Below are positions 32,252 to 41,042 of a DNA stretch of 64,000 nucleotides, one piece after another. The notes below the pieces were generated by a model, which did not search any database, had not been told where the DNA came from, and saw nothing but the letters and a program-made list of their open reading frames with translations. The stretch comes from Streptomyces aculeolatus (lineage in GTDB: Bacteria; Actinomycetota; Actinomycetes; Streptomycetales; Streptomycetaceae), in NCBI RefSeq assembly GCF_020400605.1, contig NZ_JAINRD010000001.1, positions 372,001 through 436,000 of the forward strand. Reading direction: 5' to 3'. Numbering within the stretch: the first letter of the stretch is position 1; every line of letters starts with the position of its first letter. Both the position numbers and the translations under genes were made by a program.

Positions 32252-33784
32252 TCACCGCTCCGCGTGGTCGTCGTGCGCACCCCCGCCGCTGCCCTCGTCG
32301 CCCTCGGTGGGCACGAACGACACCGGCTCGCGCAGCGAGCTGACGTCGTGCGCGTACGTCCCGACCGCGTTGGCGATGACGTCGATGTTCGCGTCGAACG
32401 CCGGCATGCTGATGTTGTCCAGGTCGTCGCACGCCGCGTGGTAGCACGGGTCGTACGCGACGCCCGCGGTGCCGCCGAACTTCACGGCCTGCGCCTCGGT
32501 CTTCGTCCCCTCCGCGCCCGTGAACGTACCGCCGGACGGGATGCCGACCTCGATGAACGGGCCGTAGTCGGAGCGGCCGGTGAAGTCGGTGCCCTCGTGC
32601 GGCATGCCCTTCTTGTCCATGAAGTCGGTGATCTGCCGCTCCAGCTGCGCCGAGCCCTCCGGGCCCGGGCCCTCGCCGACGCCGTCGGAGTCGTCGCCGT
32701 CGTAGACGAAGAGGCCGTAGTTCGGCGACGCGACCATGTCGAAGTTGAGGTACAGCTCGATGTCCCGCAGCTCGCGCGGGGTCAGCCGGCCGACGTAGTC
32801 CGTGGAGCCGACGAGGCTCAGCTCCTCCGCCGACCAGAACGCGAAGCGCACCTGGTTGCGCGGCTTCTTCTCCGCCTTCGCCAGCTCCTTCGCGACCTCC
32901 AGCAGCGCCGCCGAGCCGGAGGCGTTGTCGTTGATGCCGGAGCCCTCGGGGACGGAGTCGAGGTGCGCGCCGAGCATGACGGTGCGGTCCTCGGCGCCGC
33001 GCTTGGTCTCGGCGATGACGTTCCGCGTCGTTCGCGGCTCGACGATCATCTGGATGTCGACGCTGACGGTGACCTCGCCCTGCGCCAGCAGCGCGGCCAG
33101 CGCCTCGCCCTCGGCCTTGGTGATGCCGCCGGTGGGCACCTTGACGGCGTCGGCGTCACCGAGGGTGCCGTTGAGGGCGCCCGCGGTGTTGTTGTAGATC
33201 ACGGCGGCGACGGCGCCCGCGTCCGCGGCGTTGCCCTGCTTGACGGCGAAGTCGCAGCCGCCGCGCTGGACGAGCGCGACCTTGCCGGTGTAGTCGCCGC
33301 CCGCGAAGTCGCCGGGCTCGCAGCCCGAGGTGCCGTCCGCGTCGACGGGCGCGGCGGCCAGCGGTGCTTCGAGACCGCCCTCGGGGGTCGCCTTCGAGAA
33401 GGTCATCGCGTATATCTCGATGTCCCGCGCCTCGGGCGAGACGACGGCGAACTCGTCCTTCAGCGTCTCGGAGTAGGTGAAGTCGAAGGTGTCGTACTCG
33501 ACGTCGTAGCCGGCCTTCTTGAGCTGGTCGTAGACGTACGCGGCGGACGCCTCGTAGCCCGGCGAACCGGCCGCGCGGTGGCCGCCGTTGCGGTCGGCGA
33601 GCCGCTGGAACGCCTTGAGGTGCTTGTACGCGTCCGAGGCGCTCGACGTGCGCACCAGCTCACGGGCCAGCTTCGCGCCGTCCTTCGCCGGAGCCGCGGC
33701 GCCGGCGGGCGCCGAGCTGGCCAGGAGCAGGGGGACGGCGAGGGCGGCCGCGCCCAGCGCAGCCGTGAATCTTCGAGGGAACAC
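32252..33784 (-). CDS. secreted M28 zinc aminopeptidase with PA domain
   Basis: A 510-residue exported peptidase. The signal peptide MFPRRFTAALGAAALAVPLL ends near ASSAPAGAAA. The M28 catalytic domain shows zinc ligands in MLGAHLDSVPEGSGINDNASG, the catalytic EE in FWSAEELSLVGS, NFDMVASPNYG, and the late His in YDPCYHAACDDLDNI. A protease-associated (PA) domain is inserted (about 150-255: ALVQRGGCDFAVKQGNAADAGAVAAVIYNN). Similar to Streptomyces griseus aminopeptidase relatives, which remove N-terminal residues outside the cell. The His-rich C-terminus (GGGAHDDHAER) is unusual. Confidence 0.93.
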   Translation of the reverse strand: MFPRRFTAALGAAALAVPLLLASSAPAGAAAPAKDGAKLARELVRTSSASDAYKHLKAFQRLADRNGGHRAAGSPGYEASAAYVYDQLKKAGYDVEYDTFDFTYSETLKDEFAVVSPEARDIEIYAMTFSKATPEGGLEAPLAAAPVDADGTSGCEPGDFAGGDYTGKVALVQRGGCDFAVKQGNAADAGAVAAVIYNNTAGALNGTLGDADAVKVPTGGITKAEGEALAALLAQGEVTVSVDIQMIVEPRTTRNVIAETKRGAEDRTVMLGAHLDSVPEGSGINDNASGSAALLEVAKELAKAEKKPRNQVRFAFWSAEELSLVGSTDYVGRLTPRELRDIELYLNFDMVASPNYGLFVYDGDDSDGVGEGPGPEGSAQLERQITDFMDKKGMPHEGTDFTGRSDYGPFIEVGIPSGGTFTGAEGTKTEAQAVKFGGTAGVAYDPCYHAACDDLDNISMPAFDANIDVIANAVGTYAHDVSSLREPVSFVPTEGDEGSGGGAHDDHAER

Positions 33785-33946
33785 AGGAGTCCTTCCGACG
33801 TCTTAGGTGGGCGAACCTGTCCGGCGTGTGGGGTCTCCTGTCCGCAAGGCGGACGGGGTGCGAGCAACCTAGCGACTCGAACGGCGTTGCGGAATGGGCC
33901 GGTGGCCAACCCGTCCCGGTTCCGGGCGCCTTCTTCGCCCTCGGAT

Positions 33947-34552
33947 CTAGGACTTCGGGTTCGCCTGTGTCGTCTTGGCCGCCTTCGCCGCCGCCTTCGC
34001 CTCCTGCTTGAACGCCCGCACCTCCGCCAGCGTGTCCGGCCCGGTGATGTCCGCGACCGACCGCCGGCTGCCCTCGTCGCCGTACGCGCCCGCCGCCTCG
34101 CGCCAGCCGGCGGGCGTGACGCCGTACTGCTTGCCCAGCAGCGCGACGAAGATCTGCGCCTTCTGCTTGCCGTACCCGGGCAGCGCCTGGAGCCGCCGCA
34201 GCAGTTCCCTGCCGTCGTCCACGCCGCGCCAGAGCGCCTCGGCGTCGCCGTCGTACTCGTGCACGAGGTACGCGCAGAGCTGCTGGATGCGCTTGGCCAT
34301 CGAGCCCGGGTAGCGGTGGACGGCCGGCTTCTCGGAGAGCAGCGCGGCGAACGCCTCGGGGTCCTGCGCGGCGATGGCGTGGGCGTCGAGGTCGTCGCCG
34401 CCCATGCGGTGGGCGATCGTGTACGGGCCGGAGAACGCCCACTCCATGGGCACCTGCTGGTCGAGGAGCATGCCGACCAGGGCGGCCAGCGGGCTGCGGC
34501 CGAGCAGCGCGTCGGCCTCCGGCTGCTGTGCGAGACGGACGGTGACGTTCAT
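33947..34552 (-). CDS. HhH-GPD base-excision repair protein
   Basis: A 201-residue protein of the endonuclease III/AlkA-like HhH-GPD superfamily. It has the helix-hairpin-helix LQALPGYGKQKAQIFVALLGKQYGV and an upstream PLAALVGMLLDQQVPMEWAFSGPYTI, typical of the actinobacterial group. It has no C-terminal iron-sulphur Cys motif. It probably removes damaged bases from DNA. ATG 34552 begins MNVTVRLAQQPEADALLG. Lys/Ala-rich C-terminus (FKQEAKAAAKAAKTTQ). Confidence 0.88.
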   Translation of the reverse strand: MNVTVRLAQQPEADALLGRSPLAALVGMLLDQQVPMEWAFSGPYTIAHRMGGDDLDAHAIAAQDPEAFAALLSEKPAVHRYPGSMAKRIQQLCAYLVHEYDGDAEALWRGVDDGRELLRRLQALPGYGKQKAQIFVALLGKQYGVTPAGWREAAGAYGDEGSRRSVADITGPDTLAEVRAFKQEAKAAAKAAKTTQANPKS

Positions 34553-34725
34553 ACGAGCATCATGGCAGCACGTCGCCGCGGGCCCGCCGGGCAACACGCA
34601 GCGGGGCAGTACGCATCGGGCAGTACGCAGCGCGGCGGCACGCGGCCGGGCAGCACACGGGCCGCCGGGCACACGCGGGCCCCCGGCACGCGCCGTTGCG
34701 CGCCGGGGGCGGACGGGGGGCCTGC

Positions 34726-35532
34726 TCAGGCGCCGGCCGGGAGGTGCTTCGCGCGATGGCGGATCCGGATCGCGGTGGCGATCTCGATGACGCCGACCGC
34801 CAGCAGCCAGGCGCCGGCGAGGTAGGTGAGGATCGCGATCGACGTCAGCGGCGAGACGATCAGCACGATGCCGGCGAGCGCCGAGATCACGCCGAGGCCG
34901 ATCTGCCAGCCGCGCGCCGGCATCGCCTCGTCGGAGCTCGCGGCGACCGCCTGGGTGATGCCGCGGAAGAGCCAGCCGATGCCGATCCACAGGGCGAGCA
35001 GCAGGATGGACTGCAGGGCGCTGCGGAAGCACAGCAGGCCCAGCAGGATGCACAGGGCGCCGCTGATGAACGCCATCACGCGCAGCGCAGTGGAGGCGTG
35101 CGTACCGAACGCGGCGACGAGCTGCATCACGCCGATGACCAGGAGGTACAGGCCGAAGAGGATGCCGACGACGCGGAGCGTCTCGCCGGGCCAGGCCAGC
35201 GCGAGGACGCCGAGGACGAGGGCGGCGACGCCCGCGAGCAGCACCGCCTGCCAGGCGCCTCTGGCGAGGAGGCCGAGGGGGCCTTCGGGGACGGTGTCGC
35301 GGTCGCGGTGGGCGGTGCGCTCCGGGCCGCCGCCGCCCTCGGGGGGCGGGCCGCGGTGCTCGTCGCCTTCGACGACGGTGAACCGGCGCTCCCGGGGGGT
35401 GGCGGGGGACGCGGCTCGGGGTTCGTCCACGCGGCGGGTGCGGTCGCCGACGGGGTGTACGCCGTCGTCGGCGGGGCGTATGCCCTCGTCCGCGGAGTGG
35501 CCGGGGCGGTGCGGTGCCGGGTCGGTGCTCAT
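34726..35532 (-). CDS. HdeD-family membrane protein
   Basis: A 268-residue protein. A hydrophilic N-terminus of about 90 residues precedes six membrane helices of the HdeD/DUF308 family (AWQAVLLAGVAALVLGVLALAW, VVGILFGLYLLVIGVMQLVAAF, VMAFISGALCILLGLLCF, LLLALWIGIGWLFRGI, IGLGVISALAGIVLIV, SIAILTYLAGAWLLAVGVIE). HdeD is linked to acid tolerance in enterobacteria; the role in actinomycetes is unknown. It starts at ATG 35532 (MSTDPAPHRP). Confidence 0.88.
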   Translation of the reverse strand: MSTDPAPHRPGHSADEGIRPADDGVHPVGDRTRRVDEPRAASPATPRERRFTVVEGDEHRGPPPEGGGGPERTAHRDRDTVPEGPLGLLARGAWQAVLLAGVAALVLGVLALAWPGETLRVVGILFGLYLLVIGVMQLVAAFGTHASTALRVMAFISGALCILLGLLCFRSALQSILLLALWIGIGWLFRGITQAVAASSDEAMPARGWQIGLGVISALAGIVLIVSPLTSIAILTYLAGAWLLAVGVIEIATAIRIRHRAKHLPAGA

Positions 35533-35606
35533 GCTCCAGGCTGTGAGCGGGTCCGGCCGGACTGCCACCGGCGTTGGGCCGTACGGGTGATGCGTACGGC
35601 CGCTGC

Positions 35607-35975
35607 TCAGCCCTGCTCCAGCTCCTCGGCGAGCACCGTCAGATGGCTGCGCCGCACTTCTTTCGTGCTGGTCAGGAGGGTCAGCGGCCCTTTGGCGTAC
35701 AGCTCGCGCAGCCGCGCCAGCGCCGCCGCGTGCTCGTCCTCGGACAGCTCCGCGCGGTAGCGCTCGGCGAAGTCCGGGAAGCGGTCGAAGTCCGCGTGCA
35801 GATAGTGGCGCAGGTCGTCCGAGGGCGCGATGGCCTTCAGCCACTCGTCGACGTGCGCCTTCTCCTTGGCCATGCCCCGCGGCCAGAGCCGGTCGACGAG
35901 GACGCGCGTGCCGTCGTCGGGTTCGGGGTCGTCGTAGACACGCCGTATCCGGGGAGGTGCGTGTTTTGTCGTCAT
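35607..35975 (-). CDS. DUF488 family protein
   Basis: A 122-residue soluble protein with the DUF488 signature RVLVDRLWPRGMAKEKAHVDEWLKAIAPSDDLRHYLHADFDRFPDFAERYRAEL and a final LLTSTKEVRRSHLTVLAEEL. Complete. The biochemical activity is unknown. It is the first gene of a leftward pair with the HdeD gene, separated by 74 bases. Confidence 0.9.
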   Translation of the reverse strand: MTTKHAPPRIRRVYDDPEPDDGTRVLVDRLWPRGMAKEKAHVDEWLKAIAPSDDLRHYLHADFDRFPDFAERYRAELSEDEHAAALARLRELYAKGPLTLLTSTKEVRRSHLTVLAEELEQG

Positions 35976-36027
35976 ACGTCCACGGTAGCCGTGCGGCGAG
36001 CCCCCCGCGCCCGCCGCACGGCACCGC

Positions 36028-37383
36028 TCACTCCTCGTCGGCCCCGTGTCCTTCCGCCGCCACCGCCCGGAGCAGCCCGCCCGCCGGCGGCACGTGACCG
36101 CCCGCCGGGGAGCCGGCCGCCAGCCGGGGGAGCAGCTGTGCCGCGAGGAGGGTCGTGAGGGCGGATCCGTCGCCGCCGCCTCCGCCGCCGTCCGTGCGGA
36201 TGACCGTCGGCTGCGGCGCGCTGCCCGCGAGCGTCGCGCCCACCTCCAGCCGCCGCCTGGCCAGCTCGTACTGGAGCACCGCGCGGTTGTCGCGGTACGC
36301 CTGCGCCAGCCGGCGCTGCGCCTTCGCCTCGTTCTCGGCGGCGATCAGGCCGCTGCGCCCGCGGGTCTCGATCTCGAAGCGGACCTTCTGCGCCTCGGTC
36401 TCCTGCTGCTCCAGCAGCCGGGCGACCTCCTCGCGGGCCCGGTTGAGCGCGGCCTTGACCTCGACGAAGCGCGCGTCGCGCGCCTTCTTCGCCCGCTCGA
36501 TGTCCATCTGCAGGTTGTCGATGCGGCGCTTGCGGGTCAGGCCCCACTCCTGCTCGTACGCGGTCCGCTCCTTCGCGACCCGCTCGCGGGTCGCGAGGTG
36601 CTGCTGGTACTGCGTGGGCAGCTGCACGTCGGGGATGTTGGAGCCGGTGATGCGCACGCCGTAGCGGGCCAGTTGGTGGTTGAGCAGGTCCTGCATGTCC
36701 GCGACGTCCGAGCCGCGCAGGTCGTACGCGCGCTCCGTGCGCACCCGGCGGGCCCGCTGGCGGATCGCGTCCTGCACGGCACTGGAGAGCACCAGGTCGA
36801 AGTTGCCGGCGCCGATGGTGCGGACGAAGAGCACCGCGTCGGTGATCCGGAACTTCAGGAAGAACTCGATCGAGCGCAGCGGCACGTTCTCCTGCGTCGG
36901 GCACGCCATGACCGGCGCCGAGTACGGGATCTCGGTGGCCGTGTCGACGACGAAGTCGACGCGCGACCAGGGGTGCCAGACGAAGTGCCGGCCCGGGCCG
37001 AGCGTGCGGGCGATGGCGCCGTAGCGGGTGAGGACGCCGTTCGTCCCCTGCTCGATCTTCACGATCGACGAGCGCCACCACCACAGCACGCCGCCGATGA
37101 GCAGGACGACGCCGGTGGCGTACGAGGCCGCCGCCAGCGCGTCGTACGCGCCGGAGCTCCAGCCGTCCTCGCTGCCGCTCTGCAGCCCGGCCATCACGCC
37201 GGTCGCCAGCGCCAGCAGCGACAGCCACAGCGGCACCATCCACCACAGCCGGCGGCGGTGGCGGGGGATGATGACGGGGATCAGGGTGCCGGCCTCGCCG
37301 CCGCGCAGCAGTTGGGGGATGTCGCCCCAGGCCGCGACGAGTTCGGAGATGACCGACCTGCGCTTCATGGCCGCCGTGCTCAT
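36028..37383 (-). CDS. SPFH-domain membrane protein, second of a coupled pair
   Basis: A 451-residue flotillin/stomatin-like protein. Two membrane helices near the N-terminus (LWWMVPLWLSLLALATGVMAG, YATGVVLLIGGVLWWW) precede the SPFH/band-7 domain (SIVKIEQGTNGVLTRYGAIARTLGPGRHFVWHPW...FFLKFRITDAVLF). A long coiled coil follows (ERVAKERTAYEQEWGLTRKRRIDNLQMDIERAKKARD). Such proteins assemble membrane rings. Its ATG overlaps the stop of the upstream SPFH gene (ATGA), implying a stoichiometric complex. Confidence 0.88.
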   Translation of the reverse strand: MSTAAMKRRSVISELVAAWGDIPQLLRGGEAGTLIPVIIPRHRRRLWWMVPLWLSLLALATGVMAGLQSGSEDGWSSGAYDALAAASYATGVVLLIGGVLWWWRSSIVKIEQGTNGVLTRYGAIARTLGPGRHFVWHPWSRVDFVVDTATEIPYSAPVMACPTQENVPLRSIEFFLKFRITDAVLFVRTIGAGNFDLVLSSAVQDAIRQRARRVRTERAYDLRGSDVADMQDLLNHQLARYGVRITGSNIPDVQLPTQYQQHLATRERVAKERTAYEQEWGLTRKRRIDNLQMDIERAKKARDARFVEVKAALNRAREEVARLLEQQETEAQKVRFEIETRGRSGLIAAENEAKAQRRLAQAYRDNRAVLQYELARRRLEVGATLAGSAPQPTVIRTDGGGGGGDGSALTTLLAAQLLPRLAAGSPAGGHVPPAGGLLRAVAAEGHGADEE

Positions 37384-39215
37384 GCTCCCGCCTCCTCGTT
37401 GCCGTAGCCCTCGGGCGCGGGCCCGAAGCCCGTGCTCTCGTGTCCGTAACCTTTGTTCGCGGCGCCGAACCAGGCACCGCCGTCGGCACCTGCGCCCGCG
37501 GCCTGCGGCTCCACGGGCTGCGCCCCCGCTGCCTGCGCCGCCAGGGGCTGCGGCTCGGCCGCCTGCGGGGCCTCCGTCTGCGGGGCCCCGTCCGTGCTGC
37601 CCGCCGGGGCCGGCACCGGCGCCGGCCGCTCGGCCTCGCGCAGCGCCCGGATCTCCGGCTCGCGCTCGGCGATCCGCGCCGCGACCTCGGTCAGCCGCTC
37701 CCGTACGGCCGCCATCTCGGCCTCCGAGAACAGGTCCGCGCCGTGCTCGCCGATCAGCTCCCGGGCCAGGGCCAGGAAGTCGACGCCGGCCGCGCCGCCG
37801 TCCTTGCCGTCCACCGGCCCGCCGATGCGCAGCAGTTGCGGCAGGTGGTCGGCGACCTGCTCCAGGGTGTCGAGGACCTGCTGCTGGTAGCGGTACTCCA
37901 GGATCTCCGGCGCCTCGGCCGTCGTCACCGCGCGGATGTCGAGCGCCTGCGCCTCCAGCAGCGCGGCGTTCGCCCGCGCCTCCGACTCGGCCTGGACGTA
38001 CCGCTGCCTGGCCAGCGCCTCGGCGCGGTTGGTCTCGCGCTCGACGGCGGTGTCCATCTGGGCCTGGTACTGGGCGATGTCCGCCTGGATCGCGGACAGC
38101 TCCTCCTCGCGGGTGGCCAGCTCCTTGCTCAGGTCGCCCTCGTCCTGCTCCTTGCGGAGCTGGAGCGAGTACTCGTGGGTGTACGCCTCCTTGGCCATCC
38201 GCACCATCTCGGGCGCCGCGAGGTCCATGCGGTACGGCTGGTCGGAGGGCTCGGCGCTGGTGATGTTGGCGTTGGTCAGCTCGACCGCGGGCCGGAACTG
38301 GTGGTTGAGCGCGTCGAGCAGCCGGGTGGTGTCCTCGCCGACCATGTCGTAGATGCCGGCGGCCTCCTGCTCGTAGATGAGGCTGCGGATCGTCTCGCTG
38401 ACGGCGTTGTTGAGCTTCTCCTCGAAGCCGCGCACGGCGCCGAGGGTGTAGACGAACTCGACCGGGTCGCTGATCCGGAACTGGATGAACAGGTCGATGG
38501 ACGCCTTCACCCCGCCCTTCGTCGGCGCCTCGCGCACGGGCGCGTTGAAGGGGTACTCGCGGGTGGTGTTGAGGATGTACGAGACCCGCTTCCACGGGTT
38601 CAGCAGGATGACCCGGCCGGGGCCGGTGACCTGCTCCAGCTTGCCGAACTTGGTGATCAGTGCATGACACCCGTCGGGCACCATCACCATGCCCTGCCGC
38701 CACCACACGAACCCGACGGCGAAGATCGCCAGCACCCAGTAGTGGGCGCCGAACATCGGGTTCGTCAGCACGTCGTCGCCGGCGGCGGCCACCGCGATGG
38801 TGCCGATGGCGCCGATGACGAGCAGCAGCGAGACCGGCAGCATGCTGAGGAACGAGCGCCCGCGCGGCAGCACCATCGGGCAGATGGCGTGCACCTGCTC
38901 CAGCCCCTCGCGCTTCAGCTCGCTGCGGTTCAGCACCTCCCCGGCCTCGTCCAGCGGCACGGACTGCTGCGTCATGACGGTGTCGAGGCTGCCGCCCTGG
39001 TCGCGGGCGGCGGGGAAGTCGGCCGGGTCCATCCCGTCCTCGCGGGGCGCGTCGGTACGCCGGCCCCGGCCGCCTTCCCTGCCCTCGCGGCCCTGCTCCC
39101 CGTCGGGCAGCACGCCCCGGCGGCGCAGCTCGTCCTGGGCGAGCTGCCTCGGGTCGTTCCCCTGCATCACGGCCTGCGCCGCGCTTCTTACGGTCTGCGC
39201 GCGCGAACGTGCCAT
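37380..39215 (-). CDS. SPFH-domain membrane protein, first of a coupled pair
   Basis: A 611-residue protein from ATG 39215 (GAGGAGGGGG site). A hydrophilic N-terminus of about 115 residues is followed by two membrane helices (FLSMLPVSLLLVIGAIGTIAV, YWVLAIFAVGFVWW), the SPFH domain (MVMVPDGCHALITKFGKLEQVTGPGRVILLNPWKRV...DLFIQFRISDPVEFVYTLGAVRG), and a coiled coil (QLRKEQDEGDLSKELATREEELSAIQADIA). A Pro/Gln/Ala-rich tail ends in Gly/Tyr motifs (NKGYGHESTGFGPAPEGYGN). Co-translated with a second SPFH gene. Probably a membrane microdomain or quality-control complex. Confidence 0.88.
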   Translation of the reverse strand: MARSRAQTVRSAAQAVMQGNDPRQLAQDELRRRGVLPDGEQGREGREGGRGRRTDAPREDGMDPADFPAARDQGGSLDTVMTQQSVPLDEAGEVLNRSELKREGLEQVHAICPMVLPRGRSFLSMLPVSLLLVIGAIGTIAVAAAGDDVLTNPMFGAHYWVLAIFAVGFVWWRQGMVMVPDGCHALITKFGKLEQVTGPGRVILLNPWKRVSYILNTTREYPFNAPVREAPTKGGVKASIDLFIQFRISDPVEFVYTLGAVRGFEEKLNNAVSETIRSLIYEQEAAGIYDMVGEDTTRLLDALNHQFRPAVELTNANITSAEPSDQPYRMDLAAPEMVRMAKEAYTHEYSLQLRKEQDEGDLSKELATREEELSAIQADIAQYQAQMDTAVERETNRAEALARQRYVQAESEARANAALLEAQALDIRAVTTAEAPEILEYRYQQQVLDTLEQVADHLPQLLRIGGPVDGKDGGAAGVDFLALARELIGEHGADLFSEAEMAAVRERLTEVAARIAEREPEIRALREAERPAPVPAPAGSTDGAPQTEAPQAAEPQPLAAQAAGAQPVEPQAAGAGADGGAWFGAANKGYGHESTGFGPAPEGYGNEEAGA

Positions 39216-39459
39216 ATCGTCCCCCTCCTCAAGTCGCGTGATCACTCTCCGCAATCACAACTGTTTCGTACAGCCGTACGCAAGCACAGTCGCGGATCGT
39301 GACAACACGGGTACATGGTCATTGCACGATTCCGGCAGTGAAACAGCGTCGGAGCCCGGACGCCCCGCCGCCCCCCTTGCCGGGTGTCCCACCCGCCCCC
39401 GCGAATATCAGGTGCGCGCGGGCGGCCCGCCGGTGTCTGATCGGGGGATGGTGATCACG

Positions 39460-40314
39460 ATGAGTACGCCCGAGGTGGCCGGACTCGACGGCGCCGGCCG
39501 GATGCTGGCCGCATGGCAGGACGACGCGGGGCCGGTGCAGCTCCACCCCGGCGACCTCGGCTGGTTCCGCCGGTTCGGGGCCGAGCGGACGGCCGCGGCC
39601 GTGCGGACCTGGAGCCGGGACGGGGAGGTGCTGGCCGTCGGGCTGCTCGACGGGCCGGACCTGCTGCGGCTGGGCATAGCCCCCGGGGCGCTGCACGACG
39701 CGGAGCTGGCGCGGCGGATGGCCGAGGACGTGGCGGTGCCGGAGCGGGGTGTGCTGCCGGCGGGCGAGGTGTACGTCGCCGCCCCGGCCGGCGCCCTCGG
39801 GCCGGAGCTGCTGGCGCGGGACGGCTGGGCGGTCGACGAGCCCTGGACGCCGCTGCGCCGCGACCTCCGCGAGCCCGTACCCGATCCCGGCGTGCACGTC
39901 GAGGTGGTCGGGCCCGCGCAGGCGGCCGAGCGGGCGGCGGTCCAGCGCGCGGCGTTCGGCAAGTCCACGTTCACCGAGGACCGCTGGCACCTGGTCGCGG
40001 CGGCGCCGCCGTACGCCGACGCCCGCTGCCTGCTCGCCCGCAACGACCGGGGCGAGGCCGTGGCCGCCGTGACGGTGTGGTCGGCGGGCGAGGGCAGGCC
40101 GGGGCTGATCGAGCCGATGGGCGTCCACGCGGAGCACCGCGGCCACGGCTACGGCCGGGCGATCACGGTCGCCGCGGCCCGCGCGCTGCGGGAGCTGGGC
40201 TCCTCCAGCGTCGTCGTGGACACGCTCGCGTCCAACACCGCCGCCGTCGCCACCTACCGGTCCGCCGGCCTCCGGCAGCTGCCGGACATGCTGGACCTGC
40301 GCCGCAGCGCCTAG
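39460..40314 (+). CDS. GNAT-family N-acetyltransferase
   Basis: About 284 residues. The C-terminal GNAT domain (about 145-280) shows the acetyl-CoA loop MGVHAEHRGHGYGRAITVAAARAL and SSVVVDTLASNTAAVATYRSAGL. The N-terminal half may be a degenerate second GNAT fold (VRTWSRDGEVLAVGLLDGPDLLRLGIAPG). In-frame starts at 39448, 39451 and 39460; the last has the best spaced GGGGG. Its stop overlaps the end of the convergent TetR gene by four bases. Substrate unknown. Confidence 0.85.
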   Translation: MSTPEVAGLDGAGRMLAAWQDDAGPVQLHPGDLGWFRRFGAERTAAAVRTWSRDGEVLAVGLLDGPDLLRLGIAPGALHDAELARRMAEDVAVPERGVLPAGEVYVAAPAGALGPELLARDGWAVDEPWTPLRRDLREPVPDPGVHVEVVGPAQAAERAAVQRAAFGKSTFTEDRWHLVAAAPPYADARCLLARNDRGEAVAAVTVWSAGEGRPGLIEPMGVHAEHRGHGYGRAITVAAARALRELGSSSVVVDTLASNTAAVATYRSAGLRQLPDMLDLRRSA

Positions 40315-40988
40315 GGCGACTTCTCCGCCGCCGCCGCCGCCTCGGCCGCCTCAGCCGTCTCCGACGCTCCCGGCGTCCCCGCCGCCCCGGCGGGGTCCAC
40401 CGCGCCGCCCGTCAGCCAGGCCGTCACCTCGCGCAGCTCCGCCGCGTGCGCCCGCGGGTCGAACCCGTCGTCCGTCGCCGCCAGGTACACCGCGTCGATG
40501 AGGGTGACGAGCCAGCGGGCCGCGCGCGGGGGCGGGAACGCGGGGCGGTGGCCCCGGGCCGCCAGCCGGTCGAGGAGGGTGGTCAGGGCCGCCAGGGTCC
40601 GGGACTCGTCGTCGCCGAGCAGCCCGGCGAACTTCTCGTCGCGGCTCGCCTGGAGCAGCGCCGCGGCGATCAGGCCCGGGGCCTGGGGGTCGTCGAAGTC
40701 CGCGGTGAGCCGGTCGAAGAGGAGGGCGAAGCCCTCCCGGGGGTCGTCGGCGGCCAGGGCGCGGTCGCGGATCTCCGCCGTCCGGGCCAGGTCGTCGGCG
40801 AAGAGGGCGTGGAAGATCGCCTTCTTGGTGGGGAAGTAGTGGAAGAGCGTCCCCGAGCCGATGCCCGCCCGCCGGCAGATGCGCGCCGTCGACGTGCCGT
40901 CCATCCCGTTCGCCGCGAACTCCTCGGCCGCCGCGGCCAGGATGCGGGCCCGCTTGCGGGCGTGCTGCTCGGGGTCGACGGTGCGCAT
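40311..40988 (-). CDS. TetR-family regulator
   Basis: A 225-residue repressor. The N-terminal helix-turn-helix (about 10-55: KRARILAAAAEEFAANGMDGTSTARICRRAGIGSGTLFHYFPTKKAIFHALF) is classic TetR. The C-terminal ligand domain is helical, with an Ala/Glu-rich tail. Divergent from the phosphotransferase gene at 41043 across 54 bases, so it probably regulates that gene and the exporter that follows. Confidence 0.92.
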   Translation of the reverse strand: MRTVDPEQHARKRARILAAAAEEFAANGMDGTSTARICRRAGIGSGTLFHYFPTKKAIFHALFADDLARTAEIRDRALAADDPREGFALLFDRLTADFDDPQAPGLIAAALLQASRDEKFAGLLGDDESRTLAALTTLLDRLAARGHRPAFPPPRAARWLVTLIDAVYLAATDDGFDPRAHAAELREVTAWLTGGAVDPAGAAGTPGASETAEAAEAAAAAEKSP

Positions 40989-41042
40989 GACCGCCGAATA
41001 TACGGTGTGAGCGGCGGGGCCGACCGGCGTAGGGTCGCGCCC

